Shown: positions 33,944 to 50,519, counted from the stretch's first letter. The stretch: 64,000 nucleotides of DNA from Carettochelys insculpta (GCF_033958435.1 NC_134140.1:60047001-60111000); one strand, 5' to 3'. Numbers and translations: made by a program. The notes: generated by a model not told the origin, from the letters alone.

Positions 33944-34262
33944 TCTCTCCATCAAGCATGAAATATCTCAAAGAGTAGGTTTCAAGGATATAATTGAGGC
34001 GTTTACTGCGCTAAAGGCACGTAAAGTAACTAAGTATTAGAATTATTTTGTCATTTATGTTCCTTTATTTATATTGTTAATTTTTAATTATCTACGTAAA
34101 GTATGTTCTGAATATTATTGAAAAGACATTTGTTATATCAATTTTTTTTCTTGAAGTAAATATGAATAAAAATAGTAACATTAGAGACTTTTTTTAATTT
34201 GGGGAGGGCACAAAAATAACATTTTGCCCTGAGCACAAAAATACCTCGGTATGGCTCTGCCC
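33944..34262 (+). pseudogene. C-terminal end of the hAT relic
   Basis: The reading SIKHEISQRVGFKDIIEAF then LKARKVTKY (33,950-34,038) continues the hAT dimerisation domain that broke off at about 33,260 and ends at a stop, as expected for the family. AT-rich 3' sequence follows, and 'tttgccctgagcac' (34,222-34,236) may mark the element's terminal region. Confidence 0.72.
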
Positions 34263-34960
34263 TTCAGAAGGAAGAACATGGATACCATCCTCTTCCCGCT
34301 CAGGGAGTTGCTGCTGTTGCCTTGCCTGAGGACTCAGCGTAGAGGCCTTCATCTGACTGCAACTTCCTCTGCCAGTGACAGGCAAGCTGAGCAGCTGCTG
34401 AGAGAAAGCAAGGAGCCACTGGCCTGTCATACACTGAATTGGGTAGAACTGCTTCCTATATAAGGTTGGCTCTTGCGACAGGGGATGGAGGAAAAGGAGC
34501 AGAGCAAGCCAAGTCAGAGAGAAAAAGGGCAGAGGAGACTGTGAGGGGCACAAAGGGAAGGAAGAACATGAACTGGATTTTAGTTAATAACTGGTACATT
34601 TTAATGATTTCAATTGATCCTTTGTTCAGCTTTAATATTTAGGTGAGGAAAAAAACCAAAACCAAACCAAGGGTCGTGGTGGATTCACCATCATTTGACG
34701 CTTTCAAAATGCAATTAGCTAACTTTCTAAAAGAAATGCTTCAGTACACTTCCCAGATAGCACTCTATGGCCTGTGTGTGTAGTTGGGGCAGGCTGGATA
34801 TTTGTTGGTTCAGGCCTTTGATCTATAAGTCTGTGAATCAAGGATATCTACTTGTTCATTTTTAACTTCATGGGCCATGAGAAGAACAGGAGGCTCTGCC
34901 TTATCCTCAGCATGCTCAAAACACTTGCATCTCTGCCTTCAGAAAATTACTGTAATCATA
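34263..34960. other. Gene-free stretch
   Basis: Open frames of 60-119 residues at 34,194-34,642 have no domain and overlap on opposite strands; not supported as genes. Confidence 0.4.
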
Positions 34961-35136
34961 TCTCATGCTTCAGGGCTTCAGCTATCTGCCTGCAGGGGTC
35001 AGGAAGGTGTAAGTGAAGTACACAATAGAAACATATACAATGTAACACCCATATTAAACTAAAGCATTATAAGGAGAGACGGATATTGCTTAAGAAGATC
35101 ACACTTGTCACAACTCAGAATTTTTTTTCTTGGAAA
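34961..35136 (+). repeat. Direct repeat, copy 2
   Basis: Second copy of the 33,549-33,725 repeat, 1.4 kb downstream in the same orientation. Shared text includes 'caggggtcag', 'cccatattaaact' and 'ggatattgct'. Confidence 0.75.
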
Positions 35137-37962
35137 GACCTACATCATTGAAGGAAATCACAGCTAAATCATATTCAGGTTAACAAGATTTCATACTTGC
35201 AGTATAACTGAACTACTGTGTTCTAGATTATGTGAGCAATAAAAGATTTGCTAACCTAGCAAACCCTAATTTTTAATTTTGGAATGAGATTGTGATAGAA
35301 ATGTTTTTTGTGGGGCTTGTGCAGTTAAACTCTTTAGTTTTCTATTAAAATGATGGTAAATGCATTCTTTCATTTTGATCTTTTGATTAAGAATGTGAAG
35401 TATAAAGTTTTACTTTGTAATTATCTCTTCCTATTCCTTTTCCTCATAGACCTCGTTCAATTCCCATTAATCAAAAATCTGAAATAAGGTATTTCAGAGG
35501 AGTGAAAGGTTCTGCCATTAGAGAATTAATTTCATTTCTTCTAACAACACTTGGAATACTCTAATCTTAGCATTTTAAGGGATCTCACAGTTTCCTTTAC
35601 ATACTCATAAGGGAATTTTAAAACATAGCTATCGTACTATATAACACAGCCACAAATGCCTGGATGCTTTCTCTTTCATAGCTGGTACACATCCCTGACC
35701 ATTTCACTATAGCCTCTAAACAACAGGGATAATTCCACTGGGGTGGTTTCAGTAGGAAGCAATTTACACATTTTCTTCCAAAATCAGAAGGAACCAGGCT
35801 CAACATAACTGCTCCCTTTATTATTATAAGATACAAGAGACTTAATTAGATAATTTAGATATAATCTACTTTAGATTTGAGACTGTTGCACGTGTCTGCT
35901 AATATTTCTCCTTTCTTCATGAAATTGTGCACACATTGTAACAAACCTCCCATGGGTTAAGGTCCCACCTGGCAGGAGGATGGGGACAAACCATTAGATT
36001 GTTGGTTGTAACTGCGAGTCTCTCCTTGAGCTGCTCCAGACCATTCCTTAGTGTATGACAAGGATGGTCCACCAGCTAACACCTACAAGAATACACTGGT
36101 CCGTCAGCCTCACACCATATGCACAGGCTACAGGACAGGGAAATAGTGGAGGAACTCATTACATTGGAACTGGAGGAAAGAACATGGCCCAGTGTTATTT
36201 GTCTTGCTTTTATTCAATTCCATGGCATAAAATGTAACTTCATCTACTGTATCCTTTTGTCTTGTAACTGGCCTATACATCATGTTCATATTTATTCCAT
36301 TGCCTGCTAACTTCAACAGCATCCAAACCAATCCTATCGCTCAAAGGGCACTTTAAAAACAAATACACTATTTAGAAATACCAAAATGAAGTTATTTACT
36401 TTTGGGTTCTTTGTATAAATTATCTAAATATTGAATGGATGGTTTATGAAAAAAGTAATGATCCACGAACTGATTTGTGGATATGATTAAAAAGTAAGCC
36501 ACAGTTTGTTTTCTTCCCCTTTCAAAATAAAAATAAGTATCTGTATAACTTACCCATCCTTCCTACTGAGGTCCCGAAATTCCCTTTGCCTGTTCACTAC
36601 CTTGACCAGGTGTTCCGTAATAAGTGTTCGTAATTAAGGGCTCTCCCTCCTGCCATCTGTCAGATCACTGCTCAGATTGCATCAGTTATTATGGACCACG
36701 GGCAACTTTTGTGCAGCACTCACAACAGCTATTCCAGCTCTACTTACAGCACAAGCTAACTTGATAATGTTTAAATAAAGAACACCGGTGTGTGCAGGAG
36801 AACATTTTAAATCAGTATTTGTTTGACTACACTATTTCCTGCTCAGTGCATGAAAAATTTAGAGAAGGGTACAATTCAATACATTATGTGTTGTTCTACT
36901 AAACCCCCAAACACTTACTGGAAAGCACAGAAAAAGTCAAGCGATTAATGAAAAAGTGAGGCGATGAAAACTTAAACCTTTCAGTAGCTCTAGTAAACCA
37001 AGGAATGGTGGCTCTGCTTAACACTGATTATAATGTACTTTCATCAGCTTTCTCTTGCATCACTTTCACAAGTAGGCTTGCCTCAGGTTACTTCTTCACA
37101 AAGATTCCTTTATATGGCACAAAATAAGATATTCACATAGGTTAGAGAAACACTAAGCAAGAAGAGGAATAAATAGCCACTTCATGGAAATACCAGGCAC
37201 ACAGTTTACTACTGGCTTCAGTGTGAGTAACATTCAGTACTTGGATTTAGTTGAACATTTCGGTTGGACACACAAGTTTAGTTTTCACATATTTTTTCAG
37301 CAACCAAGAGCTTCTTAATGCACTTTGGAAGAAAATATATGTGCATTGCATTTCCGCACTTATATGACCAACTCTGGCTACCAAGATTTCCAGAAGAAAT
37401 TGTGTAATTCTGAAAATGCTGAAGGAAAAAAGATGTAAGAGTAAGATTCAGAATCCTTGTGTCCAAATTGACAAGGTTTTACAAGTAAAGAGAGGAACGT
37501 TAATGTGTTTGTTTGAACTATGGATGCTGTGTATATTGATATGGGTTTACACCACTCCCACTTACTCTGCATAAGACTTGTCCCACTGGAATAAACTGGA
37601 GAGATCAGACTGCAAGAAGCAACCCTTGGGGCTGCTTAAAATGAACAATACTCTCTCCACAGGTTCTTTGAGCTTATTTTAAAAATCACAGCTTTCAATT
37701 GTGTGGCAGGTGTTGAGGCTTCTCCAAGCACTGTTGCCAATAGGAGCTGAAGTGGGATGGGCGGGGGGGGCTGTAGCAGGGGGAAGTTTGGTGGCGTTTG
37801 GGTTTATTCATGGAGTGAGAGAGGACTGAGTGTGTTTATCTGGGGATGAAGTAGCAGGGGGTGAGACGGGTTTCAGAAGGGGCTGGGTGGGGTCGTCGGT
37901 GGGGCAGGGGGGAGAGGAACTGTGGCCAGGATGGGCAACAGATGCAGCAGACAGAGAAGCAA
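35137..37962. other. Gene-free AT-rich unique DNA
   Basis: Almost 3 kb without a recognised exon, repeat end or RNA gene. Open frames remain below about 75 residues and lack domains. Confidence 0.45.
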
Positions 37963-38150
37963 GGGGGGGAGGGATAACTCAGAGGTTTGAGTACTGGCCT
38001 GCTAAACCCAGGGTTGTGAGCCCAATCCTTAAGAGGGCCCGTTTAGGGATCTGGGGCAAAATTGAGTTGGGGGATGGTGCTTGGTCCTGCCAAGAAGGGC
38101 AGGGGCCTGGACTCAATGACCTCCCAAGGTCCCTTCCAGCTCCATGAGAT
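37963..38150 (+). repeat. tRNA-derived SINE (cryptodiran turtle type)
   Basis: A tRNA-like head with A box 'gataactcagaggtttgag' and B box 'ggttgtgagcccaatcc' is followed by a tRNA-unrelated body. It ends in 'ctcaatgacctcccaaggtcccttccag', the CR1-like tail that lets CR1 machinery mobilise such SINEs. This is the layout of the turtle polIII/SINE family and is the best taxonomic marker in the window. It is not a functional tRNA gene. Confidence 0.85.
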
Positions 38151-38620
38151 GTGGATCTTCCATGTATACATTTTTTAAATATTTACATACTCTATAGTAA
38201 CTGATTCTTCAAGATGGATTGCCAACTTGTATTCCACTTCTGGTGTACAAATCCCCAATATGTGTAAGAGACTCTTTTTAAGCTAGCTGTATCTATTGGG
38301 GCTGCTCCAGTACCCAAAGCAGAATCCAGATAATTAAGTACTCACCAGCAGTCAGAAAGGAGAGCAGGTCAGGGAAAAAGTGTGGACAACACATCTCAAA
38401 GGACCACCATTACAGTAGGGTAAGTAATCACTCTGTCTTCAAGAGATTGTCCACCTGTCTCCACTTCTGGTTGCTCAGACAGTAACTTATGTGCTGGAAG
38501 AAGGTGCTCATAGCTTAGTAATATAGCATCAGGACAGTTCTGCTGAAGCAGGCATCTGATCTGGGGATCTTGTCTACTGAGTGAAGTGCTGAACTGAATT
38601 CCAATATCTTACACATCCTG
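38151..38620. other. Gene-free stretch
   Basis: No feature recognised. Confidence 0.35.
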
Positions 38621-39655
38621 TAGTGAGCCACTGTGGCCTCCCGCTGACTCAAGAGGCAGAGGAGGCTGCACAGAGGCCCTGGTGGGTGGGCCCGGAGCCA
38701 GAACACCAGTGGCCTGCCCCTCAGAGGGCGGGGCCTAGAGCCAGAAGGGCCAAGGGCAGAGTGCAGGACCCATTAAAGCCTGGGCCTCCAGGCAGGGATG
38801 GAGTGCCTTTGCAGGCTCCCAGGCACCAGGGGCAGAGAACCCGCTGCCACCCAGCCGGTCGGGAGGAGCAAGCCCCCAGTGGCCCAGACCAGCCCGGACA
38901 GCTATGGATCCGGATGCCCCAGGGGACCTACCCGGACTTCCCAGATATGCCAGGAACCTCATGCTGGTGGAGGACCCCCTTCTTGGAAGAAACCCCAGGC
39001 CCAGCCAGCCAGACGTGGGCTAGCAACCACGAGGCCCCAGGAGCGGCCTTCACTGGAGTTCCAGTGGACCCCTGCAGCCCCCAGGCCCAGGATCGCCTCG
39101 AATCCACCGTGCTACCGCCGCCAGACTACCCCAACGATGTGGAGATGACCGACTAGCCGGAGCCCCCAAAGGTAGACGATTCAGAGGGGGCCGACCCCGC
39201 GGGACCCCCTGACCAGATGGACTGGGCCCTTCCCCCGATGGAGGTGGAGGTAGGAAGTAGCTCGGGGAATGCTGCACCAGAACCCATGGCGGTGTGCTAC
39301 GGCCTGGATCCCCACCACCGTGGTCGCGTGTAAGCGACCCACAGGGCCCCGGGCCGGGTCGCAGTGGTGTGGGAGGGCCTGCGACCCCCTACCCTGCCTC
39401 CCTGATGGGGTAAGCCCTTGCTGGGCTTGTTCCTCAACCCTTGTGAGCTGCTGCCCCGCCCTAAACTGAGGGCTGGGCTTGTGCTACAAACCTTGGGCTG
39501 CTGCCCCGCCCTGAACTGAGGGCTGGGCTGGTGCTACAAACCTTGGGCTGCTGCCCCACCCTGAACTAAAGGGCTGGGCTTCCCAGGACCACCGGTGTGG
39601 CTGCGGTCCCGTCCGGAGCTACAGGCACTGCCATAGCCCTGGCGCCTACACATCT
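38621..39655 (+). repeat. GC-rich interspersed repeat, possible LTR-element segment
   Basis: About 1 kb of GC-rich sequence in an AT-rich setting. A 177-residue plus-strand frame (38,623-39,156) is rich in Pro, Gly, Ala and Gln and continues after a stop in a related acidic text ('PPKVDDSEG'). This looks like the low-complexity part of a retroelement and not a host exon; I know of no matching domain. The 3' part holds the 50-bp tandem repeat listed next. Confidence 0.45.
39447..39585 (+). repeat. 50-bp tandem repeat, nearly three units
   Basis: Units start at 39,447, 39,497 and 39,547 with 'gctgctgccccgccct'. The first two differ at only two positions; the third has a small insertion and then diverges after 'gggctgggctt'. 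Confidence 0.9.
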
Positions 39656-43465
<3,810 letters not shown>

Positions 43466-43714
43466 GTAGTACAAAGTCTTCTCTTTCTTTTCAAATTCTA
43501 GGGCAAGGCAGCAGCTTGTTCCAATAACCATTCAAAGGATTCTTTGTTGCTTAGCTGGTTCACTAAAGTTGTGTCTCTCAATCTTTCTTCCTGTAATTGT
43601 TATTTCAAAGAAGTGTTCCCCCCACCCCGGGGGCGGCAAAACTGCTAAACCTTTTGTTTCACGGTAAGACATAGAAGTAATCACGAGTGCATAGAAGAAC
43701 CACTTTATTTTGCT

Positions 43715-43720
43715 ATTAAA
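43715..43720 (+). promoter_or_regulatory. Candidate poly(A) signal of the claudin
   Basis: ATTAAA, 250 bases after the stop codon. It is plausible but unproven; other A/T-rich hexamers are common here. Confidence 0.35.
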
Positions 43721-44959
43721 GCTGCATTGTAGACCTCCCAAATGTATAAAATTGCTCTCTCATACATTCGTTAAGAGCCAAAAATATAAACTCCCTTTTC
43801 ATATGAAATTAATCGCATGCAATTCAAAGGCTTTTGACTCCTTATGGTGGAGCCATCCATCCAAAATCAGATCCGATTTTCATGAGATGGAGTATTTTCA
43901 TCTCTTAAAATAGCTAAAGTAGTTATAGTTTGGTTCCAGACTTTTTGCTACAAAGAGAACTCTGTGCAGGAATTGTGTTTCTTTATGCAGGAAAATGCTG
44001 AATTTCCAAAACCTGAAAATGAGTTCCAGAGAACTATATATTTTAAAGCACTTTTAGTTTTTTAAAAATGCTACATGTAATTCATCAGCATCATAGGCTA
44101 TTGTCTGAAAGCAGCTAGTAATTTGTTATCCAAATGTAATATAGGGCTGTGTTGGAGGGTAGGGGGGAACAAAAGTTAACCTGGAAGTTCTGACACCTCC
44201 ATAATTCATACATGAAGAAAAAAATTAAAGAGCCAGGGTTATTGAAAAATGCCCAGTTAAAAGAGTTACTCTGCTCATAAGCATTTGCTATTTTATAGAA
44301 TTTAGGCAGGGAACTGAGCTTTTAAATGAATACTTGATCGTCAGTCAATGAAAGATCTCTGTTAAAAACTTCATAGGAGCAGTATTGTTCTTGTACATGT
44401 AAATAGTTTGATTTTAAACATACATATTTCTTGAAACTTGAGAAATGCTGCATTTATTTCACTATATGCTGACAACCTTATTTGTTAAAATATAGACAGT
44501 TTGCATGGCTTTATCCAACACATTATTATTAATTATTATTATTATTATTCATGTTTTAAATTATCTTCTTAAATTAGTTAAACAAGGACACCCAGAGCTA
44601 TTAAAAGCTACTTAAGGAAAAGGTTTGGAGTACTGTTACCCAAAGAATGATTGAAAGGGCAAGATATTCAAAGACAAGATATTTTCTGCAAAGAAAAAAC
44701 AGTGGAAAATATGAGTCCAGTTGCAACTACATCTTTGAATTATTGATTTAATCACATTATTTCTAGATACCCAAACCAAATCCACATGGAACCAGATGAA
44801 ACTAAGCCTGTTCAGATCCTTTTATGGAAGAGTATATTAAAGAGGGAGAAGTATTTCACAGCTTGCAAAATTTGCTTGTGATTTTTTCAACCAGAAATAT
44901 ACTGAAAATGTATCTGTAGTAGCTGGTAGAGACACTCAAAGCATTTGGATTCTATTGTT
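43721..44959. other. Claudin 3' flank, gene-free
   Basis: AT-rich, with a short (ATT)n microsatellite at about 44,525-44,550. No exon recognised. Confidence 0.45.
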
Positions 44960-44989
44960 AAGATGGATATTGCATTCTACTTACATGAA

Positions 44990-45510
44990 CCATTACCTGG
45001 AATTTTATTATTTTTATTAGAATAGGTTTTAACTGGTGCCAATTTGTCAGACTGGAAAAATCTCAATTTGGATTTAAATGAGCTGAATATCTAGACCATG
45101 GGACTCAGGCAAACCTGTACAGTTCAAGACAAATCAAAAGAAACAGTGTAAGAATTTTGATTCTTTATTAGCTTTGCCTGCAGAGTTCAAGATTTTAGTG
45201 TCTACGTCAAATGGGTTTGCACCTTTGAATCTCCTGAGCGCTAATGTTTGATTTCCTGAAAATGTAAGCCGCACAACATGAGCTGAAGAAATGACTGTAA
45301 CTGCAAAAAAGGAACACTTTTATGGATATTTGGAATCTGAACCCTGCAAGCAGCTTAGGGTGTTACCCATGTTAGCAGAGAAATTTTGGACCGAGGTTAT
45401 CCTGGAGACTGTCTCAGATGGGAATTTGGAGATGCACTATCTTCTGGAGGGTTTGGTAAATTCTTTGTGATACAAAGTTGCTTTTTATATGCACAGTTAG
45501 TTCATCTAAC
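44990..45510 (+). pseudogene. Second claudin (CLDN22/24 type), degenerate
   Basis: Parallel to the intact claudin 1.5 kb upstream and in the same orientation. DWKNLNLDLNELN (from about 45,050) matches the first loop; the family Trp codon that follows is now TAG (45,092-45,094), and the signature GLW has become GLR. Later pieces match in other frames, for example GGL-to-stop text near TM2-TM3, then 'GDCLRWEFGDAL' (45,405-45,440), which matches PRWDFGEAL before TM4. The N-terminal TM1 is scarcely recognisable. Multiple stops and shifts show a dead tandem duplicate. Mammals keep two claudins (CLDN22 and CLDN24) at this place, so this could be the remains of the other one. Confidence 0.85.
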
Positions 45511-46804
45511 CATCACAAATTGTCACTTCATTATTAATTGGCAGAAATTCAAAATACCCATCAACATTGGTAAATTGGAAACATAGACCTGTATATTTAA
45601 GAGCCTTTAAGGCGGCAGAGATCAGTTGCCTTTAAAATTCAACTGGAAGAATCAAGCTTTTCAGCCCAGGATTTGTATGTTTATCTGATACAGAGCTCAG
45701 TAACATGACCTCCAAGATGATGATATTTTTAAGTTGGTTATTCCTTTTAACAACTGAGTTGGAAAGCTGCAGCCTTCCTGCAAGTCTGGCGAACCATTTG
45801 CACGTCCATGGTAGGGAGGAAAATTTAATGCAATAGTTCTCAGGCCAGTTAGTTTGGTTGTATCTGCCCATGTGATAATACAGTTTGTGACAGTGCAGCT
45901 CTGGTAAATAAGACAAAACCATAATGGATAGATGTTTAGTTTAAAAAGTTAACACACATTGTCATGTGCTGATCATTATATCTGCCATATAAAGATAACT
46001 TACTATGGATCTAAAGTATGAGTTTTGGATTTCCTATTATGCTATACAGACCAGTTTCTTTCCTACTAGTGACTTAATTTTCCAAACTCATCATGAATTT
46101 TTGTCGTTGGTATTTCCAACACCTAAGAAACCTATAAATATTTTGTATTGATGGATTTGCTGCAGAGAAGGTAATGGGCAAGATAATTCTGTGTCCATTA
46201 AAAGTGGTTTATGCAAGACCTAGGGGGGTAAACCCTCAGTTGGTACAAGTAGTCATAGCTCCACTGACTTCAGCAGAGCTATGACCATTTATACCAGCAG
46301 AGGCTCTACCTCAGTGTCTCTGTTCCCTTTTGGGGTAGGGTGATAGAGTAGAGGAGGGTGGTTAATGCGATCAAGTGGAGTCCAGAATTCCAAGGCTATT
46401 TGTCACATGTAAATATATTATTGGTACTATCAATTACTAAATGTTCCTCCATCACAAAAGCACCACACATTGGCACAAACTGCAGCTCATATAAAGCTCC
46501 AGGTCTAGAATATTTTATCGGACAATACCGAGCCTGCATGTGGAAATTTGCACCTTCAATGGCTGCAGTCATTGCTATTATACAACACTTTGCAGAGAAC
46601 ATACTTGGACATTAACAGTGGAGTATAAGTGAAAAATTATGAGAGCACTTTCATCATCATGACAGGCCACAACCCTAAGCACTAGCAATGATTGAAATTA
46701 ACACTGAATTGACTTTCCAAAGTTGACCAAAACAGGAGAATCTTTGCTTTTGCAAAGACTACAGAGGCCACTCAGAAATCAAGCATCCATTAAAATTAAA
46801 CACT
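45511..46804. other. Gap between claudin pseudogene and WWC2 3' end
   Basis: No recognised exon or repeat. Part may belong to an extended WWC2 3' UTR. Confidence 0.4.
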
Positions 46805-49411
46805 AGTCTTCAAAACAGCTTTTATTTTAAAAAAATTATTTTTTTTCAAATCACTGAAACACATGGAAAGTGCAGAGATGAAAGTTAATCTATGTGATGT
46901 AATTTGCATACTTTTACAGACAAAATTAGAACAGAAACACATTCGGAATATAACCTGATTAAATATTTAGTTCAGTCCTGAGCATTCGATATTTAATACA
47001 GTATAAACACAGAAACTGTAGAAAAGACTTTATTTAAAATTATCTGATTTGTATCCTATACCATTTTCTGCTGAACTTTGTTCATCTGGCTAAACAATAA
47101 TATTGTTTTTTACATGTAATACCCAATTTCAAGAAACACCACTGCAATTACATACTGGTAATCGAAGCATGAGAATTAGTTACTATATTCATTATCCCTT
47201 GTGCAGGGTAAACTCTACTCCTTGAAGAGTGATATTTATATATTTGAACTTCATGGTTTGTTCACATCCACTTTTAGTTCAGTCTGTTGAATGTTTCAGC
47301 AGTGTGAATAATTTGAATTAGTCAACCCAAAATTGTTAAAAGCTGCCTATAAATACGTTTGTAACACTATTAATGATTTGAAAAGTGCGGGGAAGAGCTT
47401 ATACACTTAAGTTGGTCTCATTTTAAAAATGAGCAAATTTTGCAAACTAAAGTCGTCAGGACTTAGCAGTCTTGGCCAGACCCAATCTTTTTCCTTCTTT
47501 TTCTTTTTGTTTGTTTTTTCGTTTTTTTTGTTTTTTTTTTTAATACTAATCTGGATGTTATTCAACATATAAACAAAGCAGCTAGTCTGGCAAAAATTTA
47601 GAAAGCTGTAAATATTTTCCACAATAGTTTCTTTAACATCAAACATTTTAAATGGCCAGAACTGAACTATATTTAAAAAGAACATAAATAAGACTGTAAA
47701 TAAATAAAAGAAAATAAATCATACGGTACAATTCTACACATCCTACAAACATTTTATATAATCAAACTGAGAAGCTGCAACGGTCAACCTTCATTTCACC
47801 TCTAAAAGTTGAACTTTTGTTTTTAAAATTTGATCTCACAAGCATGAATCATATCTTCTTGTTTCTAGTAGTCTCTCTCTCTTTCTCTCAGCAGTAAATG
47901 TATATCCACGATGAATTCTGCTCAGTCAGTTGGCCTGACTGGCACTTGTTCCAAATTGTATGGCATCCATTATACATTTAAAGGATTTGAATTCATACAT
48001 GTAGTTTTACGTCACAAGAAAAACCTTGGTTGAAATTAACAAAAAATTCTAGGCACTGCACTTTCTTACCTTGAACTCAGAAGACATTCACAAACATCAT
48101 GTTCTCTTCATCTTTCAACAAGACTAATTAGTTTCTGGAAAAGTGAAGTATTATGTGGAGGTGGCTTGTCAATAAAGTTAAGGACTAATATTCCACCCAC
48201 AGAATATTTTAAAAAAATATCCTTGAATTTAATTGAAAAAAACTTCAGAGATTATGTATTGTAGATACAAGTTTAGTTATATCATTTTGGTGATAAGCTC
48301 AACCACAAAGCTTTATCAGACAGTATGCTGTAGATGCTTTATTACAGATTTGATGCAGTAGCATGTTTCCTTGGGGACTCTGATAAACACATCCACATTT
48401 TGCAACAAAAGGGTCTGGTAAGCCAAAATTTTATTATGATAGACATCTTGTTCACTCCCTATGCTGGTTCAGCTTGAACCAGCCTTTTTCTGAAAAATAC
48501 CTTGTTTTATTTACTTTAAAAAAAAAGTTATGAGAACTGTAGTACGCATCCCACTGAAATATTTTAAATGTTTTCTAGGTCACATACTTTTCCAGGATGG
48601 ATTTCCATACAAACAATACTTCAGGTATTTGAGTCAGTGGATTCATTATGAATCTGATGGGTAGTTTTTTCCTCTTCTGACAACAGCACAGCTTTAAGTT
48701 TATGAGAACCTGATCTTTTTTACATACTGCTCATTGGCAAAAGTCGACATTTAGGTCACAAGGGTATATCTAAATGTAAGAGTTTACAGCGTAGTGGTAT
48801 GACTACTTATATTTGAACGCCTTGATGTGAATTTGAAGCAGTTTCAGAAAGCAGTTGTCCTTCTGGAGTTTCACTCTAAGAGGCATTTTAGGGTTACTGG
48901 TCTGGCCTTCTCTTTCCCCTCCCAAATCTTGTGGATGCAAAATACTATGCTGTACAGGGCAGCATAAGATACTGTACATTCTCACAGTTATACTCCTGCA
49001 CTCCGTACTTCCTGGTCTTTCTTCACAGAAATAAAAAGAACAGATACAAAATCCCAATGTAGGTGGCGGAAATCTAAACAGCACCTGTTAGAGGCAGCCT
49101 TGCTGTTTTGGAAAGGAGCTTGCATTCATGGTTAATTTCAAACTATATAAGTCATACTTGTACAAAAATATTGCATGGCTTAACAGCCATCTTCACAGTC
49201 TGATCGCGTGAAACCAGTGAAAAGATACACAATCTTCTGTTGAACGTAATATTTCTCAACACAGTGCGGTTCAACAGGATACACATTTTCTTTTGTTCCA
49301 CCTTTACAAAATAGAAGCACACAGGCGATACATACACACTGTACAAAATTTGCATCGGTGTACCAAAATTGTTCTACTTTGGTGTTCTGGTAATTATGGT
49401 TTGTTGGGGTT

Positions 49412-49457
<46 letters not shown>

Positions 49458-49633
49458 TGCACACGCACACGTGTGTGCCTTTTAACATAAGAACCCAGTT
49501 CACTGTATTTTACAAATGAACATCTCTATACTTGGATGTAAAATAGAAGATCTTTAAAAGCAGGTAGCTATAACTACAAAATGTTCATCTAAAAAGATGA
49601 GCAAGTGGAAAAATACTTCAATGAAAAACGTAA
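46805..49633 (-). other. WWC2: Presumed WWC2 3' UTR
   Basis: About 2.8 kb of AT-rich DNA after the WWC2 stop, free of recognisable transposons although the rest of the window is full of them. This is what a conserved 3' UTR looks like. An AATAAA on the minus strand at 46,821-46,826 is one candidate end; others occur at 47,039-47,044 and further upstream. The extent is inferred, not shown. Confidence 0.45.
49415..49456. repeat. (GT)n microsatellite; (CA)n on the WWC2 strand
   Basis: About 20 GT units, interrupted at the left, followed by CTGCACACGCACACGTG-type sequence. It lies about 180 bases after the WWC2 stop codon, so it would be part of the 3' UTR as a CA repeat. Confidence 0.95.
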
Positions 49634-49700
49634 TTATACATCATCTGCTGGTAGGGATGGTACGTTGATCTTTGCTCTTGTGAAGTAAGCTATCTTCTCC
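49634..49700 (-). CDS. WWC2: WWC2 last coding exon
   Basis: After a TTCTAG acceptor the exon starts at 49,700 with one base completing an Arg codon. It encodes EKIAYFTRAKINVPSLPADD, then Val and TAA (49,634-49,636). The final residues ADDV are the PDZ-binding tail known for KIBRA-family proteins. Phase matches the exon at 53,426-53,553. WWC2 is a cytoplasmic scaffold that promotes LATS kinase activity in the Hippo pathway; this exon supplies only the extreme C-terminus. Confidence 0.95.
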
Positions 49701-50519
49701 CTAGAATTAGCAAATAAGTGTATGTGATTAGTACCTAAAACATCACACAAGGCCAACAGCTTCAGTATATGAAAATCAGTGGAAAGGGAAAATATGGATA
49801 AGAGGACAGATGTACAAACACTCTCACAAAGACAGTGGTAGAAATGTGAAAATTTTCATCTGTTTTCCCACGCCTATGAACAGCACCTCAGCCTATCCCT
49901 AGATTATGTTTCAGTTAGCTAGCTAGCTCCCACGCATGTGTCATTCCCACCCAGGCACTGAATTGGCTTTCAACAGCACTGCATGGCATACATGGGAAAG
50001 ACAGAGAGCTAGACATCATCTGAATATTGAAAGTACCATGACCCATCCCTCCCTGTTAACTCTCTCAATAGTCAGAAGGATGCAGCAAAAGAGATAGGGA
50101 CAAAACAGAACCTTGAATGCCACTAGACATTGCACCTAGGGGATAAAGAGCCACACTAGTCTTGGAAACTACTCAGCAAAGAAAAGAACAGTTGCACCAA
50201 GGAGCAGCAAAACAGTAACATCGCATAATGAACAGCACTGAGAACAGCAGATCTGTCAGCAAAGGCACCAGCTCTTTCACGCGTCAAGAGATCATCCATA
50301 ATTATTATCAATGCCAGTCCTGGACCCAAGACTGTACTGGACTGAAAAGTCTCAAGCAGATCCGGGGCAGTGAAATACTCATAATTGTCTCTCCACAACC
50401 TTCTCTGTAACCTTGCTCAAATGTGGGAGACTAGACATCAAGTAGTATACAACCACACTGCCAACATTATATACTGGTTTCTTGAGCAGAGGCTGCTCTC
50501 TGAACAAATAAGTAAAATA
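49701..50519. other. WWC2 intron sequence before the Penelope element
   Basis: No exon. Domainless open frames on both strands at 50,156-50,410 are not supported. Confidence 0.4.

Noticed and set aside
37963..38035. tRNA gene
   Set aside because: The A and B boxes belong to a SINE head: the acceptor stem does not close and a SINE body follows.
44520..44555. Possible CRISPR-like or regulatory array
   Set aside because: Simple (ATT)n microsatellite.
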